Source: Cladophialophora immunda (Eukaryota; Ascomycota; Eurotiomycetes; Chaetothyriales; Herpotrichiellaceae). From it: DNA of 64,000 bases. The DNA is taken from positions 3,370,485 to 3,434,484 of the forward strand of contig NW_015622542.1 in the NCBI RefSeq assembly GCF_000835495.1, in the 5' to 3' direction. A model generated the notes under the pieces. That model had not been told where the DNA came from, ran no database searches, and saw only the letters and a program-made list of their open reading frames with translations. Below, in pieces: positions 23,645-34,146 of the stretch (position 1 is the first letter of the stretch; each line of letters begins with the position of its first letter). The translations under genes and the position numbers were made by a program.

Positions 23645-24833
23645 GTTGCTTGGTTGGTCCTCCCTCCTTCGTGGCTGAGGAGATGTTGGGACAGACGGTA
23701 TTGTGCGAAGTGGCACCGTGTAGCAACAAGAGACAGACGAATATCAGGACAGTTGACGACCACTGAGGTACTCACAGGGCAAAACTCTAAGGGGATTGAT
23801 ATAGGTTTGAGCACAAGAGGTTCTTTAATCGGTTCCCCAACGCTGATTGCTGACATGGTGGGCTCTGTGCGTCAGTCCGATCCCTGATCCAGAATCGAGG
23901 ATATTCGTGGCCCATTGCCCGAGACGGAAGAAACAAGCACGTTCCATCAAGCATAACCGAGAAGAGCTGAGTCGGAATGGTCCGCTGTGTCATTATGGAG
24001 AGCGACGACTCGACAGGACGATGGGCAGCTTGAGGATGTCTCCCCATGCTGGTTGAATCTCCCTCCAATGTGGGGAAACGGGGTGTCGTTTAAGATCTCA
24101 TGCTCGGAACGCAGCCAAAGCTCGACCTAGCGATTCCGAGCTCCTCCCCGTCTCCAACTTCTTTGGACTCTTTCAGCTAGAACAGTCCGGGCAGCGATGA
24201 TCATTGCCGTGAACTATAACTCGACTCCAACTGTCCACGGCAGCCTTGTGATGCGCAGTCGCGGACATCCAGCACCTCCGCGGCGTTAGGACACTTTTGG
24301 TCCTCACTCCTGTCCGCGAGAGCCGTAACTCGCGTTTAAGTTCTCCGACGAACATGGAGAATTGCATACCCACCGCCAGATGTTCCCAGTCGGCCTTATT
24401 GGGGCGCACAAGCATCGAGTTTGCCTCTACAGATTGTGCAAAACGCGCCCCGGATCGAGCAAGCAGGAGAGCTGAAAGCGGTAAATGGGAGATAGAGACG
24501 TGAGGGCAAGGTTGAGGAGTGACCAGGCGGCTCGAGCTGTCGAATTGAACCCCCTGTGGTGAAGAATCGCACCTGCATGGTTCCTCCGCCAGGATGGGAG
24601 AAGGAGTAGCTATGTGACAGATGGAATAGAGGAGCCACAAGGCCTACTGCCGGAGCCCTTGCTCGGGTTATCTGAATGTCGTGGGATCGCTGGTCATCGA
24701 TTGATTAGTGGCGAACTCACGTCAGATTATATTCGAGTCGCTGCTGCTCAGGTCTTTGTTTGGTGCCCAGGTGAGCTGTGCGTGGACGTTGAATTCGCCC
24801 ACAAAAGCCCCTTCTTCCTCGCCGCCGTGATCT
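23645..24833. other. Intergenic region
   Basis: About 1.2 kb between two minus-strand genes. Frames on both strands lack motifs. No supported feature. Confidence 0.5.
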
Positions 24834-27832
24834 TCAAGCTACCGCCTCTGGATAGTTTTGGCCGAGAGCTGCATCGTGGATTAGACTCGGATTGGACATC
24901 TGGCTTGTAGGTTTCTCTTCTGCTATTACTGTTACTAAAGGAGGTTCTTGCGGCTGCGTAGGGGAGGATGATGATGATTCGGCCATTTCGCTCAATTCTT
25001 GTGCCAAAGGGTCAACAATCCTGCTGGTCACGGCATTAGGTGCATCTGTGTCCTGATTGTCGCGGTCTCTGCTTGCTTCGGGACTCGCATCAGTTCCCGA
25101 CCCGGTGAGAATGGTGGCTTCAGCAGCCCTGGCAGACAGAGAGGACCGCCGTGTGCCAGGGGTTCTCTCGCCTTCCTGCGTCGTATCGCCATTTGGCACT
25201 GCTAGTGCTGATGCTGATGCTGATGCGGATTGCGGTCCAGTCACAGCTCTCCCATCGTTGTGCAAGGCTGAGCCCCTCCCCGGACGTTTAAATCCGTTGG
25301 CCTCGGACTGCGACAAGTAGAAGTCGGGGCTGGCAGTAAGCGTCTTCTCAGCTTCTCGAACAACTGCAGTCATATGGCTCTTCAGCATTTCTGCCGTCCA
25401 TCTGTCACCAGCCTCAATCTCGAGAAGCTTGCTGATAGCCGTAACAACCCCTTGAAAGGCGGGCATTTCATGACACGAATGGTTCTTTAGCTCTGTTATC
25501 TTATTCTCGACAACAGGCTTCAACTTGTATTCGACCTTCCCTTGTCGTGTCGAGGTCCTGTACCAAAATCTATCGTTCCGGTTTTTGTCACTGGCAGCCG
25601 AGCAATCGAATCGCTGCGTTGAAAAGGTCTTGCTCGGTTGGCCTTCGCTCGATTCGAAGTTGTGGAACAACCAGTCCATCAGCTCCAAGTACACACAGCC
25701 CAAAGCCCACATGTCGAAAGGCCGAGACACCTTTCCGTCGCGATCTTTGTCAGGCGCAAAATAAGTCTCTGTGCCTTTTGGCTCTTCTGTCAACCTAGAA
25801 TGTTCTCCCTCTTTCGCCGGTGCATTGAAGACTCCTGCCCCAAAATCCCCGATTTTGAATCTGGGGTGGTAGCCTGGGACTTTTTCAAACACTAGAATAT
25901 TTTCAGGTTTGATGTCAAAATGGCATCCCCAGTAAGCATCAACTTCTGGGTCTGGCTCGCTGTTTGTCGGGTGTTTCAAGTTGTGAACGTGCGCAATCGC
26001 CAAAGCCAGTCCTTGAAGTTGCCGCAGGAACCACAGTGTTCCGTGTTGCGTGAAGTCTACGGGCCAAACATTGGTCATGAATGTCTTTAGGTTATACCTG
26101 GCTGCTGGGTACAAAATGAAATGCTCTTTCGACTGAGTCCAGCTCGTAATGTGAGGAACAATATAATGATGCGGGTAATCGGCGAGCATTTTCAGCATGG
26201 CCCTTTCCTGGCGGAACTGCTTCTCGCGTTCAGAAGAGAATACTTTCACGGCAAAACAACATAATGGATCCTAGTAAATGAAGTCAACAACGATGAGTTA
26301 CCCAGCAAAATCCTGGACCGTGAGATTCTTGACTTACTCCGTCCAAATAGTGGTGCGCAGGGTCGATCCAGACCTTGTACACCTTGCCAGATGTACCTGT
26401 CCCAAGCCGTTCAGATTCTGGTCTAGTGTGGCGCAACGGCATGACCTCACTGATCTTAAGCTCGTGGTGTCGGAAGTCTTCATCGATGTTCTTCACGTAA
26501 AACTTAGCTTTGTGGCGTGAGATCTCAATGACATTGTCACGACAGTAGTCTACACTGCAGACCATTGGTTCTGGCGGGTTCTCATCGCTACACCCGTGGT
26601 GTTCAAGAAGGTGTTGGAGATAGGCCATGTCGTGACCCGCGTAGACGCAAATAAGTAACAGCTTCAATGCCGGTAGCTGTATTATATCCTTGACCATATC
26701 AGATTTCTTCTTTGCAGACTGCTTCTTGAGAGACTTGTCAAGGAAAACAAGGTCTTTGACCACGTCGTAGTCTTGAAAGACCATCTGATCGCGGCGAGGG
26801 ATGTAATCCTGGTTTCGAAAATTTGTGTTTTCCTTCTTGCCCAGCTCCGTTTTGATCATCGCGTGGTATGTACGCTTTGGCCCAGCATCTGGTTCAGGCT
26901 CTGGCGTCACCCGAGCGTATCCATAATCCCAGCAGATCTCTAGGGAGAATTTTCGGTGTGGGTGAGTGTTTATAAACCCGCAGATAAGGATGATCACGTT
27001 GTCGGTCAAGGTGGCAATCTCGTCATTGTCAAGGATGCAATATGGCATGTCAGGAGTGAGCTCTGTTGATGCAATGATTCGACATGAGCCGTGACGGTGG
27101 TACACTTTATTACCATCCAGCTCTCTTTTGGCCCTTGTGCATTTCTCTCTCATCTTCGTCGGCAAAAGATCTGCGTATTGATCTTTGTCGGTCCAGGAGA
27201 ATTCATCAAATATGGTTTCGTCCTTCCAGGAGTGTCGCTCCCAAGTGAGTGTGACCTTTGCACTGATTTTGTGAGGTAGGATGTCGTCCATTAATTTCTC
27301 CGACGCGACAGATGGGGGAGGGCTTCTCGAAGAGGAGGAAGCACGTTCAAAAGGCAAGGTCGGACTCAGGTGGTCCGTCAGGAAGGGCAGTGTTCGAGCA
27401 TGCTCCATGTCGGGAAATGTTGGCGTGCGAATTGTAACGGTAGGAATATCGGTCGCCGTAGTTTTGACTTCCTTTCGGGTAGTGTTTTGGGTCATGTTTG
27501 CTTCTTGCATATTGGAGCCTGTAGCTTTCGGAAGGCCCGAAGAACTCAGATACGACTTTGGTCGCTGCGACTCCGGTTCCTCTCGATTTGCATGCACTGC
27601 TGCATTGGGCTTATCAAAAACCTGCTCTCGCCCATCGGGTTGTTGTTTTGGGATTGATGCCTGAGCCTCATTCCTTGTATCAGTAAGGTTTTCAGTGCCA
27701 TCTCTCCCTTTCGAACCTAGTTGGCGATCATCAGCAAAAATCGATCGCTCCTCGACGAAGACGCGGCCGAGGGCACGAACCTAATTTGCGAACTTTTTCA
27801 CTCCATTTACGGATCTTTTCTTTCAGCTGCAT
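24834..27832 (-). CDS. Large fungal serine/threonine protein kinase
   Basis: Three exons, 27832-27781, 27716-26338, 26270-24834; 955 aa. The first exon encodes a short basic helix, MQLKEKIRKWSEKVRKL. The N-terminal 450 residues hold a disordered part then a novel-looking region without a named domain. The kinase domain spans about 450-790: P-loop LGTGTSGKVYKVW, VAIK lysine in CFAVKVFSSE (made across the second splice), catalytic loop HFDIKPENIL, DFG in KIGDFGAGVF, and a degenerate APE (TYFAPDKD). HRD is HFD here, a common variant in fungal kinases. The C-terminal 170 residues are Ser/Ala-rich and disordered. All residues needed for phosphotransfer are present, so it is probably active. Such expanded, lineage-specific kinases are common in moulds; substrate and pathway are unknown. 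The first intron is bounded by a short repeat (see findings). Confidence 0.9.
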
Positions 27833-29229
27833 GTTGCCCGAAGACTCGGAACAGGATGCAACGAGCTTACCAAGTTACCATGTAAAGAAGGCAATATAAT
27901 ATCCGGAGAGTGCTAGTGAAGCAACCTTTGGGCAGTATTCTCCGCGGGGAGGGGGTTCCAAAAACATGGCAGGAGGCTCTGGTCTAGCGGGACATGCAAA
28001 TGAATAACGAAAGTAGGGGAAATGATCGCAGTTGGCGGAGCCCATCATGGATCAGGGGCTTACTCGTTGTGGTATTCCTTCAAGTTCCTCGAGGCAGAGT
28101 GCTAGCAGAGTCCCAACGAGTCTAATGCATGAAAGAGACACCAGATGGTGCGAGGCGCAGAGCCACCACCATGTCGACTAGCATGCATCCACTGGGATAT
28201 TCAAGACAGAAGACCGTGTCTGATAAGTTCGGCCCAATTGAATAGGCCCTGGGTGGGGGGTGGTGTGAAGCAGGGGTTCACAACACCAGGAGAGCGCAAA
28301 ATGCTGCAGCCGAACAGGTTCAAAAGTGATGGCTAGACAGCCTAACTGGAACCGAACCGACACCGTTTGTATGTAGAGCCTTGCGAGGTCGCTTATCAGC
28401 CCGGGGGTTGAGCCTCATAAAAGTTGCGTGGCGCCCGCATTTCGGTGAGGAACTGTGGAAGTTCATGCCGATCATGACAGCCTAGAAATCAGCCATGAAG
28501 CAAATACAATAGAGGAGGGAAGAGGGCCAGGTAGATCGGCACATAAAACCAGACGTTCTCTGCGACATTAGGCTCAGCCGAGGGCTGCTGGTCGCCACAT
28601 GGCCGTAGAAAGAGAATCGAGATTCGTAGGGTCGAAGACTTTAGCGAAGGCCAGTGCGGCTGAGAGGAGGACCAAGACCAGTGCATTCGTCTCTTGTGAG
28701 CTCGCCTTCTCGTCGTTGTTGTTGCCATCAATCAGCCTCACCGGGACAACGTGGCCAAATCTGCACCCCCCACGAAGCAACGACCTCTGAGAGGAGGGGA
28801 CAGCCCGGGGGGCAATCTACCGGCGCCGTGGTCGCATTTGGTGGCTGCGGGCGAATGTCCTGATTGAATGGGACATTGAGACAGCGGTGAAATGGCTGGA
28901 TGGATGGCAAGCACGGGCGGCAGTGGCGAGGGCAAAGGGGGGGAGGAATTGGAGGCCAAATTCCACTCCACCATGTCGGCGGCAGTAGCGCCAAAAGGAC
29001 AGGGACTCCAAGCATCTGACGTTGCACACGCACGGCAGAAGAAGTCTGCTCGACCGGGCGCGTGCCCGACATCGTGATGGTCGTCGTGTCGAGTCAAAAC
29101 GCCATTCGGAAAGGCGTCTGTGCCGACTATCCTTGGGGCTGGCCCATCATACAGCCACGGCGCTTTGCTGAGACTTTACGAGGCATGCAAACAAAGAATA
29201 GCAACCCAGTGACTGGATTTGGCGTGACA
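27833..29229. other. Intergenic region
   Basis: About 1.4 kb between divergent genes. A guanine-rich block lies at about 28245-28275. No gene, tRNA or repeat that I can support. Confidence 0.5.
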
Positions 29230-29235
29230 CACGTG
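29230..29235. promoter_or_regulatory. CACGTG palindrome (bHLH-type site)
   Basis: Exact CACGTG, about 185 bases before the ATG at 29417. Binding site type of bHLH factors (established); use here is inference. Confidence 0.4.
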
Positions 29236-29255
29236 GTGGCCAAAACAGCTGAGCC

Positions 29256-29262
29256 TGACTCA
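29256..29262. promoter_or_regulatory. TGACTCA bZIP (Gcn4/AP-1-type) site
   Basis: Exact TGACTCA, about 155 bases before the ATG at 29417. This is the consensus for fungal CpcA/Gcn4 and AP-1-like bZIP factors. Confidence 0.45.
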
Positions 29263-29320
29263 GATCGTCAGGTATGCTGCATGCCCCAGCCACGAGGCGA
29301 GAGAGGATTCTTGGAGGGGG

Positions 29321-29329
29321 GTATAAAAG
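29321..29329 (+). promoter_or_regulatory. TATA box of the small gene at 29417
   Basis: GTATAAAAG preceded by a G-rich run, about 95 bases upstream of the ATG. Transcription would then start about 29350, giving a leader of roughly 65 bases. Confidence 0.65.
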
Positions 29330-29416
29330 CAGATTTCTGCTTTCCCGCATCTTTTCAGCACCAAAGCCCCTCACTCAGCCTTATATTTGTGCAAACATTC
29401 TACAATCACTTGCACC

Positions 29417-29664
29417 ATGCCTTCTTTTCCGAAGCCCAACGTGCAGACATTCGACAGTCACTATATCGACAGGTCGAGGCTTGAGACTCTCCTGAGAACC
29501 CTTTATGATAAATCCGAATACAGCGTCCATCGGCAACTGAATACATGGCGCGTAGAAGCACCGAAACCACTTGACAAGGTGTGTGTCATCCCCCCTTAGT
29601 GCGGAGGATATATATATGCTAAACTAAACACTTGTAGAGGCAGATCGATGCGCTCAGGCAATGA
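29417..29664 (+). CDS. Small two-exon protein (62 aa) behind a strong TATA promoter, function unknown
   Basis: Exons 29417-29578 and 29638-29664. The intron starts GTGTGT, has a branch-like GCTAAACTAAAC and ends TTGTAG, keeping the frame and adding RQIDALRQ before TGA. If the intron is retained, the product ends in VCVIPP instead, at almost the same length. The start has a good context (CACCATG). The protein (MPSFPKPNVQTFDSHYIDRS at its start) is hydrophilic, with one likely helix at residues 20-42, no signal peptide and no cysteine. The TATA box, a bZIP site and a CACGTG element upstream suggest an inducible, well expressed gene. Most gene finders would miss it for size. I recognise no family. 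Confidence 0.6.
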
Positions 29665-30611
29665 TAACGGCAGTCGTGGTCGTTTATTTGTGTTTGGCTG
29701 AAGCAGTGCTCCCGATGTTACGGACTCGACTCACAGTTTTGCTTTGTTATTTGCCGCAGCAGGCATAGCTGGTCCAAAGCAATGTTGCTTGGTACATGGA
29801 AGGATATATAGCGACAGCTTCCGGGCTGTATATAGTTAATACTTCATTGATATGCCTAGACTGGATGGATGCTCCTGCGCTGGGTGCAGAGCAATGCTAT
29901 CTACAACTTGGAAAGGGACGACATAGACCTCATCACCAGACTTTCTAATACGCACCTGGCAGTCGAAGTCTCCAGGTATTCGCGGAGTACTGTTAAGCTG
30001 AACGTCCACGGCATCTTTGGTGCAGAAATATTGCAAGAATTGTGTCTCGTTAGAAGCCTCAAGTTCTTTTAGCGTTTGTCCGAGGCAATAACCAAATTCG
30101 CCTGCCAAACGACGACATTCAATATGCTGCTACTTTGCTCGAATTCGGCCCACCCCCCCCTTCGTTTAGGCATCATGTACGTCGGGCTCAGCCTCATCTG
30201 CCACCCTAACCGGTGAGACCTCGATTGAAATGCGCTGGACCTATTCGAAAGGTCAGGCTGGAAGCAAGGCGCAGACTCGTGTGACAAACCGCCTCCCCGG
30301 GGTCCTACACACACGATAGGGTTGGGCGGCCCGGTCAAGTCCCTCAGAAGTGTCCGAACAACCGCTTCGGCTGTGTAACCTGTGTTGTCTGCCCTGTTGC
30401 CGTCTTCCTTCAATCCGTGCAAGAAGGAGTAATAAATCGACTTACTCACGAGCCCGAGGCAGCCAGCCCTGCCCTTGCCTGAGAGGAGTCTCGCTCCGTG
30501 CCATAAATCCCGTCGCCTCTCCCCCAGGTTCCTTCGACTCATTCCGAACCGTTTCCCTCGAGCGAGCAGACCCTGTCCGACAATTTCTGCACGAACCGCA
30601 GCCTAACCACG
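29665..30611. other. Intergenic region
   Basis: About 950 bases. A minus-strand frame at 29836-30108 has plausible composition but no ATG and a stop just upstream, so it was not called. The last 150 bases are probably the promoter and leader of the next gene. Confidence 0.45.
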
Positions 30612-31212
30612 ATGGCATCTTCTCACAAGCAGTCGTACGGTCCATCGTCCGGCAGTCACAGCATTGGCAGCAGTACCACCACCACCAGCAGAACCTCCAC
30701 TTTCAGCAGCATTAGCTCAGGCGCGACCGCAGGCACCACCTTCAGCTCGATCTTGAAGCAGAACCCTCAGATTGTCTCGGACCGCTATGTCAAATCGGAC
30801 AAGTTGACCCAATATCTCGAGGCGACTTATGGGTCGGGACGGTGTGCCGTCCATGTGAGTTGGTATCTTTGCTATTTTGTCCACTTCGCAACTCCTTGAC
30901 ATGGGGGAGAGATACATTTCTTGTATATTGTGGTTACCTCTTGGCTGACAAACAGTTGCAACTCGGCTGAGCAGCATAAGTCCGGAAACTTCTACATCAT
31001 TGCACCTGATGAACTGTCAGATGTGAGTTTACATTAGTCTTTGAATGTATTTTCTCTGATCTTAACTTCCTCTCCCTCCTCCTTTCGCCCGAACTTTGTG
31101 TGGGGTACAAAAATTTCCGTCTGTCTGTTTGTTCCTTTGTGTGAAGGATGAGGTTCATTAGCACTGACGTTGCCTCTTTTGATGGAAGGACGTTTTGAAA
31201 TCGTGCGAATAA
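30612..31212 (+). CDS. Small three-exon hypothetical protein, Ser/Thr-rich N-terminus
   Basis: Exons 30612-30854, 30975-31022 and 31189-31212; 104 aa. Both donors are GTGAGT. The last intron has a clear branch site (CACTGACG) about 20 bases before its AG, and the final exon adds only DVLKSCE and stop. Residues 1-45 are Ser/Thr/Gly-rich and disordered. From about 48 onward the sequence looks folded: QIVSDRYVKSDKLTQYLEAT and KSGNFYIIAPDELSD. No signal peptide, membrane segment or known motif. The acceptor of the second exon is least certain: CAG at 30972-30974 gives the double His at the junction. The function is unknown. Confidence 0.65.
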
Positions 31213-31449
31213 AAGTGCCTCGGACGGGAGGCATAGGGGTCTACGGAGCAGCAGTCGATGGCGAGAATGAATATCAGGAGGGGAATTCTATTCTCGAATC
31301 TGTCGCGATGTATCTGAGCTTGCCAATCTCACACCTTGAACATCACAAGTAGAGCTACCCTCTTGTCCTCCGTAATCTTCGCGGTGATACGCCAAAAAGG
31401 TCGCTTTGCAGAAAGACAGGCGGTCCTTGGTCAAAGTGATAAGCGAAGT

Positions 31450-33060
31450 TCAGAGGGAGTTTCCAATCCTATGGAAGGTCTGGCGGTCATAATTGCTGAA
31501 GGTGTCAATGTGATAGTCTTTCGAAGGTCGTTGTGCTTGCTTGAGGCCTAGCAGCGCCCACCAGAATGGATATCGCCGCTTGACCTTAATCTGGGTCCAA
31601 GCCCTCCATGCATATATAGTGAGGAAGGTCAAAGGGATGGAGACGACGAATAGAATCCACGAGTCCCGTGTAAGGAAGATATGGCCGGAAGCCGTGCCAA
31701 CGAACGATGTCGAAAAGAAGTTGGACACGACGGTGAACGGGAGGTATACCATAGTCAGGATGGCCAACACCGTGACCGTCACAGCTTCCTCGGCGTTCTT
31801 CTCAGCGAGATCAGCCATTCTCTCGTTCAGCTTCCGCATAGTCTCATTTTCTCGCTTGGACTCTTGGGTCAACCCTTGCAATGCATAGCTGCTGTTCAAT
31901 TCCAGGAAACTCGACTGCAACGCCGTCAGATTCTGCAGGCGAGAATGTATGTCTTCAAGCCGCATGAGGTTCACATTGAGATGGCGCACGATTTCAGCAA
32001 ACCGCCGCCGCCAACTCTGCAAGTTTGTCGGCATAGCCTCAGGCGCTTCCCATTGATGGCTCTGAAGTTCGGCCTGCAGGAATTCCACATCGGCTCTTGT
32101 CGATTGGATGGCCAGTTTGGCCGTCGAAATCTTCTTTTCCAGGATCAGCAAAGCCTGCCGTTCTTCTGCTTCCGGCAAAGGGACGGGCCCAGAGTTGTCC
32201 GGAGAGGAACCTAGGAGGCCCATTTCGTGCCGTTCAACCTCATGCATCAACGCGACAACATATGGCCTCCAGTTGCATGCTGCATAGAAGTAGAAAGTGT
32301 GGAGTGTCCACCACGGAAATTGCATTTGATGCTCAGCAGATGCCCAGACATCATCCAATAGAGCTTCTGTAGATCTAGATAGCGACACGAACACCCAGAC
32401 GGCACGAGACCGTTGTCGGTCAAGCCTGGAGAACAACGCGGTTTGGCGGATTGACCATCGCTCACTTGGATTGAGGACGTTGACCTTGCCATTGTCTTCC
32501 ATGAAACGTATGACCCCCATCGCCTCCCATTCTGGTGATTTAACCGTGATTGAGGCTTCCAAGCTAAAAGGAGGAGGCGCGATTTCCACTTCATATAGTC
32601 GTCTTCCAAAATATAGAATGTAGTCTCGAAACATCCGGGGAATGGAGATCTCTTCGCACAAGTGGCCAAAGAATTCCGAAGAGATTGACAGCGCCGCGTA
32701 GGAGTTCCGTTTGCGGATGAAGAAAATACATGTCCGCCGCGATTCACTGAGATACTCTCTGAGAGCATCCCGGCCTCGCAAGGTCACCTTTTCGGGATGG
32801 CCTATGTCAGCAGACGCGTCGCCTACGGGTTTGACGAGTGCTTTCTCGATGAAAACCCCGAGCGGCAGAGGGTCGACGTTCGAGAGCGACGAAACCTCTT
32901 GCCAATCGCTTTCAACTGTCGAGTCCAAGGATGCATACGTCTCGAGCCTAGAGGCTGGGTCGTCTTTGGGCAAGAAAAGAGAGCCTGTCGTCTCTTCGAA
33001 GAGCTGGTCCGTCGCGAGATTCCGGTACGCGCCCATCCTGATGAGATTGGGCTGCCGCAT
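31450..33060 (-). CDS. CorA-like membrane protein without a GMN motif
   Basis: Single exon, 536 aa. The first 340 residues are a soluble domain with alpha/beta then helical character. Residues about 310-420 form long amphipathic helices (EERQALLILEKKISTAKLAI and the stretch around ENETMRKLNERMADLAEKN), as in the stalk helix of CorA-type channels. Two C-terminal membrane segments follow: VLAILTMVYLPFTVVSNFF and WILFVVSIPLTFLTIYAW. The YLPFTVVSNFF segment corresponds to the end of CorA TM1, where canonical transporters have YGMNF. Here the position reads STS, so the selectivity motif is absent. Such divergent CorA-like proteins are numerous in moulds. A divalent-cation role is therefore doubtful and a sensor or structural role equally possible. 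Topology should place both termini in the cytosol. Confidence 0.82.
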   Translation of the reverse strand: MRQPNLIRMGAYRNLATDQLFEETTGSLFLPKDDPASRLETYASLDSTVESDWQEVSSLSNVDPLPLGVFIEKALVKPVGDASADIGHPEKVTLRGRDALREYLSESRRTCIFFIRKRNSYAALSISSEFFGHLCEEISIPRMFRDYILYFGRRLYEVEIAPPPFSLEASITVKSPEWEAMGVIRFMEDNGKVNVLNPSERWSIRQTALFSRLDRQRSRAVWVFVSLSRSTEALLDDVWASAEHQMQFPWWTLHTFYFYAACNWRPYVVALMHEVERHEMGLLGSSPDNSGPVPLPEAEERQALLILEKKISTAKLAIQSTRADVEFLQAELQSHQWEAPEAMPTNLQSWRRRFAEIVRHLNVNLMRLEDIHSRLQNLTALQSSFLELNSSYALQGLTQESKRENETMRKLNERMADLAEKNAEEAVTVTVLAILTMVYLPFTVVSNFFSTSFVGTASGHIFLTRDSWILFVVSIPLTFLTIYAWRAWTQIKVKRRYPFWWALLGLKQAQRPSKDYHIDTFSNYDRQTFHRIGNSL

Positions 33061-34146
33061 CCGCCATCAAGCCACCGACATGGTGATCGTATCTGCAATT
33101 TACGGCGACTAGGCTGTGGAGCGAGAAGCGAGGACAGAAAGCACCGACATTGGAAACATCCGCGATATAAATGTCGATAATCGCACAGCCCTCCCAGTAT
33201 GAGCTGGGCAGCAGATTCGGGGCACGTCGATCAAGACTAGTGGCTGCCCAGGCGACTGTGAGGCTGGCATGCAAGTGGCTCGTTACAAGGGCCAGTGGGC
33301 TGGTGAGGCTCAGCCGCACAACACAAGAGTTGAGGCGAGAGGCTACTGGCAAATGCTCGACACCAGCCTCGCCAACATCCCGATTCACCACACCACCATC
33401 TGAGAAATTCTCCAGGCTACACACGCAGTCTCAAATAAGGCCTTGGAGACAGCCGCTCTTGTTGCTTGATCAGGTCCCTTGTCCTGCGATGTACGTACCT
33501 AGGTATGATTCAATTGCCACTTCGCCAGGACCAAGTGTTGCGGGTGGACTGCATGAGGCATCAGCAGCCTCACGGACGAAACCCTCCTAGAATGCACGAT
33601 ATCCCCTCTGAAGTGGATGCCTACGGCACAGCCAAGGATCAGTTGCGGTTGGGGTTGAGAAGGAGGTTTTCATCCACCCTCTAGGATCCAGCCCGTAAAT
33701 GGTGGGCAATATGGGTTTTGGGGTTCGCGAGTAATTTTACTTCGTACAAGAAAGCCTCCCTAGGTGCTTAGGTAGGTAGCTCGGTGCCCAGGGTCGAGTA
33801 CCGAGGGCTCAACTTGGGCAGAGAGCCTCAGCCATTAGCTGCCTCTTACGTGTGGAGGTTAAGGGAGTTACGGAGTCTTCTCGGCATTCATATCTCTTAG
33901 AGTGGGCTGGAAGCGCTAGATTTCCGCACTCCACATCCCCCACAGTGCTGTGCTGGATATTAACACACTAAGTAGTCCGGAGTATCCTGCAACTACCTTC
34001 TCACATCAGCGAGCTCAGATATTTTCTCCTGGCCGATCGAACCCCACAGCTGTCTCTGCTGTTGCCATCAATGAGCACCGCAGGGGCCACCAAGGGTCGA
34101 GACTACTCACTCAAGTTAGAGAAGCAGAGGGTCGTCGCCGTCGCTA
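33061..34146. other. Divergent intergenic region
   Basis: About 1.1 kb between divergent genes. It contains the promoter of the regulator gene. No supported coding frame. Confidence 0.5.

Noticed and set aside
28310..28345. GGTTCAAAA element resembling a tRNA B box
   Set aside because: No matching A box or acceptor stem could be folded nearby.
29836..30108. Minus-strand frame of 90 codons with plausible composition (FLQYFCTKDAVDVQLN)
   Set aside because: No ATG, a TAG just upstream, and no upstream exon that joins in the right phase. Could be a relic; not supported.
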